Assembly (NCBI RefSeq): GCF_008079445.1
Contig: NZ_VRYH01000001.1
Location: forward strand, 310,001-374,000
Length of the DNA: 64,000 bases
Direction of reading: 5' to 3'
Origin: Aidingimonas lacisalsi
GTDB lineage: Bacteria; Pseudomonadota; Gammaproteobacteria; Pseudomonadales; Halomonadaceae
Shown: positions 18,405 to 26,932 of the stretch, piece after piece
Position numbering within the stretch: the stretch's first letter is position 1
How the letters are laid out: each line of letters starts with the position of its first letter
Translations under genes and position numbers: made by a program
The notes under the pieces: generated by a model
The model's input: the letters and a program-made list of their open reading frames with translations, nothing else
What the model was told of the DNA's origin: nothing
Database searches by the model: none

Positions 18405-19160
18405 TTACCTAAAGGTTTCAGACATTTTGGCTATACACTCATCAAGTATCCACTTCCCTTTCTCAGCAGTCGCCTTTGTCGGCGACGATAAGGTTCCAGA
18501 ATCAGGAACCCAGTCTGGATTCGGCGGAAAGACGTCATAAGGGGGAAACTCAGCAGGAGGAGTATCTATCGCTCTGGACATATCCACGAGCTCGGGGTGA
18601 ATTTTCAGCATGATTGAAGTCTCCAGCACGCCTCCATGCTCGACAGCCCAACCTGAGAAACCATCTGGGAAGACCATTTCGATAGTGGCTTCACTGATGA
18701 AGTCCCAGTAAGAAAGGAGAATCACCTTGATCTCAACACCGGAGAGCTGAGCGTGCTTTACAGCACGATCCGCAGCCTCGACGAGGCACATTGAATTCTC
18801 GAAGTGCCCATTGATCAGGATAAACTCTCGACTCCCATGTTCAACGAAAGCGAGAATGACATCATAGACATACTCTTCCAATGCACGACTACTGACACAA
18901 GTCGTACCAGGAAAAAAGTTGCCACCCCCTGACTTAACCTGTGACTTGTAGCCATAGGCTATCGGAGGCGCCACCAACATCCCACCGGTTTTCTCGGCCA
19001 CTTGGCAGGCAATATGCTGAGGGATTAGTACATCAGGGTTGAGTGACATATGGGGACCATGCTGCTCAATAGCCCCCACGGGTATCGCAACCTTACACTC
19101 GCCGTTCCCCACACGATCTCGATAAGTCATCCAATCCATATTCTCAATTCTGACATTCAT
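18405..19160 (-). CDS. crnA: Creatininase (creatinine amidohydrolase)
   Basis: Opens creatinine to creatine reversibly; metal-dependent, cytoplasmic, 251 residues. Likely metal ligands are E32 and H34 in VGAIEQHGPHMSLNPDV, D43, and H119/E121 in LINGHFENSM. KSGGGNFFPGTT and GWAVEHGGVLETS are creatininase-specific stretches shared with the Pseudomonas putida enzyme, so this is more than a generic member of the superfamily. It overlaps the BCCT transporter start by 4 bp and shares an operon with creatinase. Confidence 0.94.
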   Translation of the reverse strand: MNVRIENMDWMTYRDRVGNGECKVAIPVGAIEQHGPHMSLNPDVLIPQHIACQVAEKTGGMLVAPPIAYGYKSQVKSGGGNFFPGTTCVSSRALEEYVYDVILAFVEHGSREFILINGHFENSMCLVEAADRAVKHAQLSGVEIKVILLSYWDFISEATIEMVFPDGFSGWAVEHGGVLETSIMLKIHPELVDMSRAIDTPPAEFPPYDVFPPNPDWVPDSGTLSSPTKATAEKGKWILDECIAKMSETFR

Positions 19161-20749
19161 GCCACGGTTTCCTTTGCTTCAGAGTATGGTTTCAGACCGA
19201 GCCGCTTCTCTTGACTCAGAGCTTTATAGATCGAGAACGCCATCAGCACCATGATGATCGAGAATGGCAAAGCAGCCAAAATTGCCGCCGTCTGCAAGGT
19301 CGTCAACGCCCAGGCACCCCCGGCGACCAATAGCACAGCAGCGATGACGCCCTCAATGACCCCCCACATCACCCGATGACGAGTCAGTGGATGAGGATCA
19401 CCTTCGCTAAGGATCGTTGTTACGACCAGCGTGCCGGAGTCCGAAGATGTAATAAAATACGTGGATACCAGTACGGTGCCGATCAATCCGGCCATTAAAC
19501 CGATAACCCCCGGCTCAATAGCTTCGAAAGTGGCATACAAGGCGAGAGACATATTATCCGACACCATATTGGCAATACCACCATCCTCAAAGAGCTCCAC
19601 GAAAATGGCGGAGCCGCCATAGGCAGAGAGCCAAACGAAAGATAGTAATGACGACACACCTACCACGCCAAAGATGAATTCCCTAACTGTGCGCCCTTTC
19701 GATACACGCGCTACAAACACACCGACGAACGGTGACCAGGAAATCCACCATCCCCAATAAAAGATGGTCCACCATCCTTGCCATATATCCTGCCAGGATC
19801 CACCTCCGTTTTCCGCTACTTCATTGGCACCGGCATAGAGGCTGAGTGGGATCAAATTGACGAAATAATCCCCAATGGAGTCAAAAAAATTGTTGATGAT
19901 ATATCGTGTTGGTCCGAAGAACAGGAAGAACGCGAGGATCACGAACGTTAACCACATATTGACTTCTGATAGATATTTTATTCCGCGTTTCAAACCCGAC
20001 ATGACTGATATCAAAGCCAGAATGGTAATTACAAATATCAATCCAAGTTGGACATTAATAGAAATCGGGATGTCCCATACAAAATTAAGACCAGAATTAA
20101 TTTGCTGAACACCAAGCCCCAGGGAAGTGACAATACCAAAGAGGGTGGCAAAGAGAGCAATGATATCGATGAAGTTACCAAGCCAGCCATTCACCCTATC
20201 TCCCAGCAGTGGATAAAGCGTATACCGAATACTTAGGGGTAGGCGATACCGATAAGCCATCAAGGCTAGAGCCAAAGCAACGATGCAATAAATACCCCAG
20301 GCATTCATCCCCCAGTGGAAATAAGATAACCGCATTGCCACCGTGGCCGCTTCGGTTGAATTAGTTGCCGAAGAGAATGGTGTACCCTGCGACAGGTGCA
20401 TCATGGGTTCGGCAATAGACCAGAAGATAATTCCGATACCTTGGCCCGCGGCATACAGCATGGCAAACCAGGTAAAATAACCAAATTCCGGTCGGTCGTC
20501 CTCCTGACCAAGCCGCAGTTTTCCGTAAGGACTGATTGCCAAGAAGATCAAAAAGAACAGAAAAGTAGCGGCTAGTGCCACGTACCACCAATTAAAGTAA
20601 TATGTGATAAAGGTTCTTCCAGCATCAGTTACTGAGGTTAGCCTTTCAGGGAAGAACAGAGCAAATGCAATGACCACGCCTACGATAGCGATTGTTATCG
20701 AGGCAACCAGCGGGTTGATCCCTCGAAATGGTCCTGAGTGTAGAATCAT
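19157..20749 (-). CDS. BCCT-family transporter, probable creatine or creatinine uptake
   Basis: Betaine/carnitine/choline transporter family protein (530 residues) with about 12 membrane segments. The family hallmark is GWWISWSPFVGVFVARVSKG near 320-345, plus SDSGTLVVTTILSEGDPHP. The aromatic run FYWGWWISWSP contains the tryptophans that line the quaternary-amine site in BetP-like proteins. The gene lies between creatinase and creatininase and overlaps the latter by 4 bp, so creatine, creatinine or sarcosine is the likely substrate rather than betaine (inference). Confidence 0.9.
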   Translation of the reverse strand: MILHSGPFRGINPLVASITIAIVGVVIAFALFFPERLTSVTDAGRTFITYYFNWWYVALAATFLFFLIFLAISPYGKLRLGQEDDRPEFGYFTWFAMLYAAGQGIGIIFWSIAEPMMHLSQGTPFSSATNSTEAATVAMRLSYFHWGMNAWGIYCIVALALALMAYRYRLPLSIRYTLYPLLGDRVNGWLGNFIDIIALFATLFGIVTSLGLGVQQINSGLNFVWDIPISINVQLGLIFVITILALISVMSGLKRGIKYLSEVNMWLTFVILAFFLFFGPTRYIINNFFDSIGDYFVNLIPLSLYAGANEVAENGGGSWQDIWQGWWTIFYWGWWISWSPFVGVFVARVSKGRTVREFIFGVVGVSSLLSFVWLSAYGGSAIFVELFEDGGIANMVSDNMSLALYATFEAIEPGVIGLMAGLIGTVLVSTYFITSSDSGTLVVTTILSEGDPHPLTRHRVMWGVIEGVIAAVLLVAGGAWALTTLQTAAILAALPFSIIMVLMAFSIYKALSQEKRLGLKPYSEAKETVA

Positions 20750-20778
20750 TGTTATTCACCTCGGCACATAGACAACAA

Positions 20779-20796
20779 AGGGGGCGTCAGCCCCCT
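20779..20796 (-). terminator. Short hairpin between creatinase and the BCCT gene
   Basis: A 7-bp stem, AGGGGGC/GCCCCCT, with a GTCA loop lies in the 59-bp gap between two same-strand genes. It may be an attenuator that lowers transporter and creatininase expression relative to creatinase, or an RNA-stabilising 3' end. Confidence 0.5.
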
Positions 20797-20808
20797 CATC
20801 GTTAATTC

Positions 20809-22017
20809 TCATTTGATGATGTTGTGCTCCGGCCCGTACGGGAAGCCGGTGATATTGTCGGCCCCGTGTTCATTGACTACCAAGATATCGTGTTCTCGAT
20901 AACCACCAGCCCCCGGTTGCCCTTCCGGTATCATGATCATCGGCTCCATCGACACCACCATGTTGGGCTCAAGCACGGTCTCTACGTCCTCGCGCAGCTC
21001 GAGTCCTGCCTCACGACCATAATAGTGACTCAAGGTACCGAAGGAGTGGCCATAACCGAAGGTGCGATACTTGAGCAGGTCGTGCTTAGCGAAGATCTCA
21101 TTAAGCGCATGGGCGATATCGCAGCAACGTGCACCAGGTTTGATCAGTTCTTGGCCGCGCTCATGGGCTTCGCAATTGGCTTTCCACAAACGCAGATGCT
21201 CCTCGGAAGCGTGCTCGCAGAACAGGGTGCGCTCAAGCGCTGTGTAGTAGCCCGAGATCATAGGGAAGGTGTTGAGACTGAGAATATCACCGGACTGCAC
21301 GCGACGACTGGTCACCGGGTTATGGGCACCATCGGTGTTAATGCCGGACTGAAACCAGACCCATGTGTCCATCAGCTCGCTGTTGGGATAGGTCTTAGCG
21401 ATCTCTCGCACCATGGCCTGCTGCCCGGCCAACGCGACTTCGTACTCCGGCACACCGGGTGCAATGGCATCACGCACTGCAACGCCGCCCACATCGGCGA
21501 TACGAGCTCCTTGACGAATCAGCGCGATTTCCTCGGCGGACTTGATCATACGCATTTTCATTGTCGGTACGCCAATATCGACCAGTTCCACGTCGCCAAG
21601 TGCGTCCAGCAACTTTTGCTGATTCTGAAGTGTCAGGTGATCGAACTCGACACCGACCCGCCGACGCCCTTCACAGAGCTGCTTGACGGCTTTGAAGAAG
21701 TTGTCCTTTTGCCAGTCGGTATAGACGATATTGTCGCCTAAGCGATTGCGACGATAGGGCTGTCCACCATCGATATTAGCGGTCACAGTGGTAAAGCGAT
21801 CTTGGGTGACCACCAGTCCGTAGTCGCGACCAAATTTGCAATAAACGAAATCGCTGAAGTAATTAATGTTGTGGTAAGACGTCATCACCACAGCCTCAAT
21901 GTCATGGGCAGCCATGGTTTCACGCAGGCGGTCCAGGCGCCCCTGCATCTCGGCATCCGAGAAGGTCGGCATGACTTTTTCGCCATTGGGTATCTCGATC
22001 AAAGATGGCAGTTGCAT
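20809..22017 (-). CDS. Creatinase (creatine amidinohydrolase)
   Basis: Hydrolyses creatine to sarcosine and urea (402 residues). It has the pita-bread fold of the M24 peptidase superfamily, but creatinase features are clear: TSYHNINYFSDFVYC, the active-site histidine H232 in SGINTDGAHNPVTSRR (same number as in the Pseudomonas enzyme), TFGYGHSFGTLSHYYGREAG and SMEPMIMIPEGQPGAGGYREHD. First gene of the creatinase-BCCT-creatininase operon. Its product, sarcosine, feeds the soxBDAG operon at the start of the window. Confidence 0.95.
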   Translation of the reverse strand: MQLPSLIEIPNGEKVMPTFSDAEMQGRLDRLRETMAAHDIEAVVMTSYHNINYFSDFVYCKFGRDYGLVVTQDRFTTVTANIDGGQPYRRNRLGDNIVYTDWQKDNFFKAVKQLCEGRRRVGVEFDHLTLQNQQKLLDALGDVELVDIGVPTMKMRMIKSAEEIALIRQGARIADVGGVAVRDAIAPGVPEYEVALAGQQAMVREIAKTYPNSELMDTWVWFQSGINTDGAHNPVTSRRVQSGDILSLNTFPMISGYYTALERTLFCEHASEEHLRLWKANCEAHERGQELIKPGARCCDIAHALNEIFAKHDLLKYRTFGYGHSFGTLSHYYGREAGLELREDVETVLEPNMVVSMEPMIMIPEGQPGAGGYREHDILVVNEHGADNITGFPYGPEHNIIK

Positions 22018-22393
22018 GTTGTTGTCTCCTTACTTCATTCAAAAGAATCGCTGTACCAGCCAAGACGAAGCCTGCATTGCCCACGCCGGCGCATCGTGCC
22101 TATCGTTGTCAAGCATCACGTTCTGTGCTGCTGGTGAGCACGAATATGACCAGCGTTATTTTTGAGCACCAATGACTAGTACAAATGCGCCCATTGGCAT
22201 AGAAAATAACTATAAAAATCAATAAATTACGAATTAAAAAATATTCGAAACGAGCTAAAAATTCTCGCCCGTATAGGTGTCGCTCGGTGCATGGGAAGGA
22301 AAAGACACGAGACGGCACCTAGCTCTAGATATCCAGTTTCAGACGGCACATTTAAATGTAGATTCCTGGCGCTCTCAAGTTCCAAGTGCAACG
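22018..22393. other. Upstream region of the creatinase operon
   Basis: No gene supported. The stretch 22190-22260 is very A/T-rich and is the likely promoter area for the minus-strand creatinase operon, but I cannot fix -35 and -10 boxes. The right part leads into IS30 debris. Confidence 0.5.
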
Positions 22394-22618
22394 CTATTGC
22401 AGGGTAGGCGGGCCCGCTATTGATTTCTTGAGCACCTCGGCATAGACCTCCAGTGGAGATCGCCAATCCAGTGTCTTGCGAGGCCATGTGTTCAGTAAAT
22501 CGGCGATGGCATCGAGTGCCTCCTGGCTTTAGACCGAGAGATCGGGCCCCTTGCAACAGGCCATTGGTGTTGTCGTTGGAACCACGCTGCCACAGGCTAT
22601 GGGGGGTCAGCGAAGTTG
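22394..22618 (-). pseudogene. IS30-family transposase, C-terminal remnant
   Basis: On the minus strand, SLWQRGSNDNTNGLLQ followed in another frame by NTWPRKTLDWRSPLEVYAEV and a stop at 22394 matches the conserved last 70 residues of IS30 transposases. The upstream two thirds and one frame are lost. No activity expected. Confidence 0.85.
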
Positions 22619-22654
22619 CCAATATCAGTGAAGAAGGTCCGCACCCCCAAATCA

Positions 22655-23341
22655 CTACCTGCGGCTGCCCTCGAAACAGCGGATGCCTTTAGCGATGAGC
22701 TTGGAGTAGGCCTTGCACATGTAGCTGGCCGCGCAGAAAACCTGCGCGAATGTTGCGGCGTCATTGCGGTGCAGGCAATACACATAGGGTTCACCTGTCA
22801 GCTTGTCGGTGGCGACATGGGCCAGTCTCGCCATGTCATGGAGCGGCCAGCCGATGGCCCAGCTCCAGGCGCGCATGCAGCGGTGGTAAAGGTTGTCGTC
22901 GGAATAACCGCCATCGGGTGAGCGGTAGAACGTCCCCAGCGAGCAGAAGGCGTCGTAGTTGAGCAACAGCAGCAGGTGGTAGTGGGGCTTGTCGCTGGTG
23001 TCCTACTCGCGACACCACAGGTAGCGGACTTCCGTGGTGTACTTGGTGTCCGCGGCGCCCAGCTCCATGCGCAAGGTGTAGAAGAACTGGCTGAGACAGG
23101 CGTTATCGGCGTGCATCGGCCCCACCGGCATGGTCTGAGGGAAACGCAGGTCAAGGCGAAACGCCAGCGTACGGCACTGTTGGGAGCAGGTGTGCTGCAA
23201 GACCCGTAGGCTCGCCTCCAAATAGTTCTCGATCAAGGGACCGTTGGCGTACTGGTAGACGGGCCACCCGAGATACTTACCGTCGTAGTAGAGGCGTAAC
23301 TTGGAATTGTCGGGATGGCGCTTCGGGGTCGGGTTATACAT
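22655..23341 (-). pseudogene. Inovirus Gp2-like (YagK/YfjJ C-terminal) protein with one amber stop
   Basis: The minus-strand reading starts MYNPTPKRHPDNSKLRLYYD and after 112 codons meets a TAG (complement at 23003-23005). It resumes in the same frame as DTSDKPHYHLLLLLNYDAF and ends at 22655 after CFEGSRR. The DKPHYHLLLLLN core is the signature of the family that occurs in filamentous phages (Gp2, possible replication initiator) and in prophage-like islands. Apart from the nonsense codon it looks complete, so inactivation is recent, or the stop is suppressed. It probably marks a former integrated element. Confidence 0.75.
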
Positions 23342-24206
23342 ACAAATCTCCTGATGTGACGCTCAGGCCACACGCATGCCCACGGCCCTGTCAGCCGTGG
23401 AGCGAATGGGCGTACGATGTCACCGTTGGGGTAGGGGCGTAGTTGTCTCGTCGCTGTGAGCTTTGTCAGAGGCTATAGCGAGGAGTGGTCACGACGAGTA
23501 AGTGCGAAGCGCTGTCAGCACAGGTAAGCCGTGTGATCTCCCACCAGGATCGCCTCATGGGAAGGCGATCCTGGTGGGGCTGTCATGTTGGCTTCATGAG
23601 ACAACGCATTGATGGAATCGAGAGGGGGCTGTGGTGTGTCCTCCTGGGGAGCGTTGTCCCATGGCCTTCTGAGCTCTGCTGAGGGTTTATGCCATGTCTA
23701 CTGTCTGGCTATGCCTATCCTCCTTGAGGATCTCTCCTTCGGGCTCCTCTCTTTACCTCTGCTTCGTTACCATAATCTATAGTTATTAATTATTAGATGC
23801 ATATTACTAATACCGTCATGTCATCGGCCGACGCTGAGACCTCTGTGCCCCGAGGCATGCGGTGTGGGGCATCCAGGATGAGGCAGGATCGATACCTGAT
23901 CTAGAAAAATAATTCCATTTCATCAATAAGATAAGAGACGAACCGACTCGATTCAAAAGATCATGCAGACCAGTAAAAATATTTTCAGATCTATATCACC
24001 TCGCGCAAACCCAGCATTAGCGCCCTAGAGTGAGCAGATACCTAGGATATTACGACCTTCAGATGTTGCTCTCGGTCTCTACGGTCAAGGGAACAGGAGC
24101 TAAAGTTTCCTTAGGTTATGACGATAATGTCTTAGTACCTCACAAAGATAGGCTGGACATCTTTGTGAGAAGACGAAAATTTTCAAGGTAACAAAGAGGT
24201 GTTTAT
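23342..24206. other. 865-bp region without a supported gene; 16-bp perfect hairpin
   Basis: Two hairpins are visible: CCACGGC/GCCGTGG (23380-23400), and a perfect 16-bp stem at 23540-23555 and 23563-23578 with loop CATGGGA. The second half turns A/T-rich towards the DUF1232 gene. A 17-bp element at 23983-23999 (TTTCAGATCTATATCAC) recurs with one change at 25204-25220. No credible coding sequence was found on either strand. Confidence 0.6.
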
Positions 24207-24614
24207 ATGGATAATGAAACTGGGAAGATTGAAGAAGAACAGAAAGAATGCCAGTTTAATGATGAGGAACTTGATGAAAAGATAAAGGAGGGTGCAGGAA
24301 AGTACTCGGATAAAGGGTTTTGGAGAAAAACCACGAAATATGCAAAAAAAGCAGGAGAAAAAGCTATCCACCCTGCTTTAAAAATGTATTATTCTGCCCA
24401 AGATTCTGATACACCTACATGGGCAAAGACAACTATTTATGGAGCATTAGGATATTTTATATCACCTGTGGATGCGATACCCGACCTAACTCCAATTGTG
24501 GGGTATACCGATGATATAGGAGTGTTGGCAGGTGCGATTGGGGTAGTTGCTACTTATATAAAAGATGAGCACGTTGAAAAAGCCCGGGAAACATTAAATC
24601 GTTGGTTTTCTTGA
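24207..24614 (+). CDS. DUF1232 (YkvA-like) small protein
   Basis: A 135-residue protein with a charged N-terminus (MDNETGKIEEEQKECQ) and a DUF1232 domain: TPTWAKTTIYGALGYFISPVDAIPDLTPIVGYTDDIGVL at about 70-110, where the core PVDAIPDLTP is diagnostic. The family is thought to be membrane-associated and has no settled function. Clear ribosome site AAAGAGGTG and a good terminator follow. The gene is strikingly A/T-rich compared with its neighbours and was probably acquired from a low-GC donor. Confidence 0.88.
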   Translation: MDNETGKIEEEQKECQFNDEELDEKIKEGAGKYSDKGFWRKTTKYAKKAGEKAIHPALKMYYSAQDSDTPTWAKTTIYGALGYFISPVDAIPDLTPIVGYTDDIGVLAGAIGVVATYIKDEHVEKARETLNRWFS

Positions 24615-24623
24615 TTTCCTAGT

Positions 24624-24649
24624 AGCTGGCAGGAATTGTCCTGCCAGCT
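24624..24649 (+). terminator. Terminator of the DUF1232 gene
   Basis: An 11-bp perfect stem AGCTGGCAGGA/TCCTGCCAGCT with loop ATTG, followed by TTATT, 10 bp after the stop. Confidence 0.9.
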
Positions 24650-25273
24650 TTATTCAATGTTTTATCATGTTACAGATGGCGGATGCAGGTTCTCAATGCA
24701 ACATCTCGCGTATCCGTTCGTCATTGTACCCCCCTTCTCTTATTGGCCTGTCAGTGGTACTCGCGGTGCGGCAATGGGATAACCGGCACGGAATGTTCAT
24801 TGTTACTGGACACGATTATCACCAGCACCTCCCTACTTGGCGAACGTGATCTTCGTAGTCGTTGCCTAGTCGGCCATCGTAGGCAGCATACACATCGACC
24901 CAGTCGGATACGTGGGATGATATATCCACGTCAGCATTGATCTAGTCGGTCAGCAATGCTTGCCCCTCAACGGAAAACGATTGGTGCACTAAGTTCCACC
25001 GATTGAGGAGTCAGTTGTTATTTGCCAACTACTCGATAGCTGAAAGGTCCTTGCGGTTCTCGGCGATCAAGATGGCATTGGTCTGGGCGCTGAACTTGCC
25101 TTCGCGGTCGATCAGTTGGATCTGATGGCCGGGCCTTAGTACGAAGCCAACGGCAGAGTTGAGAGGAGCTGAGCAGTGCTCGGGAAGCGGCGATTACAAA
25201 AACTTTAAGATCTATATCACTCCTGTGACCTGAGCCATCCCCAGGCTTGTTTCAACCGCACAGGAGTCGTGAT
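24650..25273. other. 624-bp region with only a possible gene fragment
   Basis: No complete gene. On the minus strand between about 25155 and 25019, an uninterrupted stretch reads LNSAVGFVLRPGHQIQLIDR and on to AILIAENRKDLSAIE before a stop; it looks like the tail of a lost protein that I do not recognise. The 17-bp element at 25204-25220 lies 54 bp upstream of the next gene and includes TATATC, so it may be part of its promoter. Confidence 0.35.
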
Positions 25274-25591
25274 ATGCCCCCACCCTGCATGCGCTGTGAC
25301 TCGCAGCGCGTGATCAACCTCGAGACCGCCCGCAAGCTGGGCATAGCCGCCGGCGCACTGACCGGTTCCCTCAAGGGCGCCTATTCGTCGCTCCATTCTC
25401 CTGGTCGTCTACAGACCTCCTCTGCCCAGTTCCCTCTCGGCCGTCTCTCTTCTGCAGTCATTGCGGCCGCAACAGGTGGCATTGCCGGGGCCGCCGCCGG
25501 ACAGCAGATGGTGCAGCACCTGTTTCCGCCCGGTGAGGGAACGCCCTGGCTCTGCCTGGGCTGTGGTCACACCTTCCGGATGCAGGACTAG
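25274..25591 (+). CDS. Small glycine-zipper protein with two CxxC pairs
   Basis: A 105-residue protein of unknown function. It begins MPPPCMRCDSQRVINLETAR and ends PWLCLGCGHTFRMQD, so a CxxC pair sits at each end, as in a zinc ribbon interrupted by an insert. The middle contains glycine/alanine-rich stretches (KLGIAAGALTGSLKG; AAATGGIAGAAAGQQM) that could insert in or lie along a membrane. First gene of the plus-strand recombination module; a strong terminator separates it from the DUF932 gene. Confidence 0.7.
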   Translation: MPPPCMRCDSQRVINLETARKLGIAAGALTGSLKGAYSSLHSPGRLQTSSAQFPLGRLSSAVIAAATGGIAGAAAGQQMVQHLFPPGEGTPWLCLGCGHTFRMQD

Positions 25592-25619
25592 CCCCATCAT
25601 TCCTCTTTCCTCCACTCTT

Positions 25620-25643
25620 GCCGGCGATCCGCCGGCTTTTTTT
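25620..25643 (+). terminator. Rho-independent terminator
   Basis: GCCGGC-GATCC-GCCGGC stem (25620-25636) followed by seven T residues, 28 bp after the small CxxC protein. Confidence 0.92.
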
Positions 25644-25660
25644 CGTTAAGGAGCTTTTGC

Positions 25661-26629
25661 ATGGCACATCTGATTGAGCAAATGGCTTATGTCGGCGATA
25701 CCCCCTGGCATGGCCTGGGGCAGCAACTGTCCCGTCACCAGCCTCTGGCGGTTTGGCAACAACAAGCCGGTATGAACTGGCACATTGAAGCGTCGCCAGT
25801 TCGCTTCATGACTGACTCACCCTCTCACTTGGGAAGTATCCATTCCTTCCCGGAACAGAAAGTGCTCTACCGCTCCGACACCGAGGCACCACTGTCAGTA
25901 GTCTCGCAGCGCTACAAGGTCGTGCAGCCCGAGGAAGTGCTGGAGTTCTACCGAGATCTGACCGAGTACGCCGGTTATGAGCTGGAGACGGCCGGGGTGC
26001 TCAAGGGCGGCCGCAAGTTTTGGGCGCTGGCTCGCAGCGGTATGGGGGGTGCCCTCAAGGGTCAGGATCAGGTGAACGCCTACCTGCTGCTGGCCACGTC
26101 CTGTGACGGCTCGCTGGCAACGGTGGCGACACCGACCTCAGTCCGGGTGGTCTGCAATAACACCCTGACCATCGCCGTGGACGGCATGGCGCAGGGCGTG
26201 AAGGTACCTCACAGCACCGAGTTCGATCCCCAACGCGTGAAGCAGCAGTTGGGGATCTCGGTTTCGCAGTGGGACGACTTCATGTACCGCCTGAAGACCC
26301 TGGCCGAGCGCAAGGTCAGCCAGGAGGAAGTGAAGACGTACTTCCAGTCGGTGATCTGCAACACCGACGAGCCGCTGGACGATCCCGCTAGGCTACCCAA
26401 CGTCCGGGCGCTCAACCGTGTCCACCAGCTCTATCACGACGAAGGACGAGGCGCTCACCTGTGCACGGCGCAAGGTACCGCCTGGGGGCTGCTCAACGCC
26501 GTCACCGAGTACGTGGACCACGAGAAGCGGGCGCGCAGCAACGACTACCGCATGGACTCCGCCTGGTTCGGCCAGGGGGCCAGCCTCAAGGACAAGGCGC
26601 TGACGTCGGCCATGGCGCTGGTGACCTGA
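25661..26629 (+). CDS. DUF932 / phage-plasmid-like TIGR03299 family protein
   Basis: A 322-residue protein of the DUF932 family common on plasmids, phages and genomic islands. It starts MAHLIEQMAYVGDTPWHGLG, whose VGDTPWHGLG is the family hallmark, and has SQRYKVVQPEEVLEFYRDL and TPTSVRVVCNNTLTIA further on. Biochemical role unknown; it commonly travels with ssDNA-annealing and exonuclease genes, as here. A 9-bp hairpin with T tract follows. Confidence 0.9.
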   Translation: MAHLIEQMAYVGDTPWHGLGQQLSRHQPLAVWQQQAGMNWHIEASPVRFMTDSPSHLGSIHSFPEQKVLYRSDTEAPLSVVSQRYKVVQPEEVLEFYRDLTEYAGYELETAGVLKGGRKFWALARSGMGGALKGQDQVNAYLLLATSCDGSLATVATPTSVRVVCNNTLTIAVDGMAQGVKVPHSTEFDPQRVKQQLGISVSQWDDFMYRLKTLAERKVSQEEVKTYFQSVICNTDEPLDDPARLPNVRALNRVHQLYHDEGRGAHLCTAQGTAWGLLNAVTEYVDHEKRARSNDYRMDSAWFGQGASLKDKALTSAMALVT

Positions 26630-26692
26630 TCAACGTCAGTCATCCCGTCACGGCTCGCTTTCCCTTCATCCAATGCCATCGCCACCGCATAA

Positions 26693-26716
26693 CGCCTGGC
26701 CATTCACGGCCAGGCG
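26693..26716 (+). terminator. Terminator after the DUF932 gene
   Basis: A 9-bp perfect stem CGCCTGGCC/GGCCAGGCG with a 6-nt loop, followed by TTTCTACTTT. Confidence 0.88.
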
Positions 26717-26737
26717 TTTCTACTTTCGGAGGTTGAC

Positions 26738-26923
26738 ATGCCATCACCCATGACATTCGAGATCTGTCGCTCCCTGACCCAGCTCACACGCCAACTACTG
26801 GAAACCGGTGAACACGAAACACAGACCCTTGTGCTGGCCAAGGGCCAGCTCTATCGCGTGACCGTCTCCCTGGAGCCGGTTCCTGCCGATCAGCTCCAGG
26901 AAGTGATTGACCACTATCTTTGA
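26738..26923 (+). CDS. Small hypothetical protein in the recombination module
   Basis: A 61-residue protein starting MPSPMTFEICRSLTQLTRQL, not recognised. It has the alternating pattern ETQTLVLAKGQLYRVTVSLE of a small beta-hairpin domain. It ends 9 bp before the ERF gene, whose ribosome site (TGAGGAGG) overlaps its stop, so the two are likely co-translated. Confidence 0.6.
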   Translation: MPSPMTFEICRSLTQLTRQLLETGEHETQTLVLAKGQLYRVTVSLEPVPADQLQEVIDHYL

Positions 26924-26932
26924 GGAGGTCCC

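Noticed and set aside
20809-22017. Xaa-Pro aminopeptidase
   Set aside because: Same fold, but H232 and the creatinase-specific stretches and the creatininase neighbour point to creatinase.
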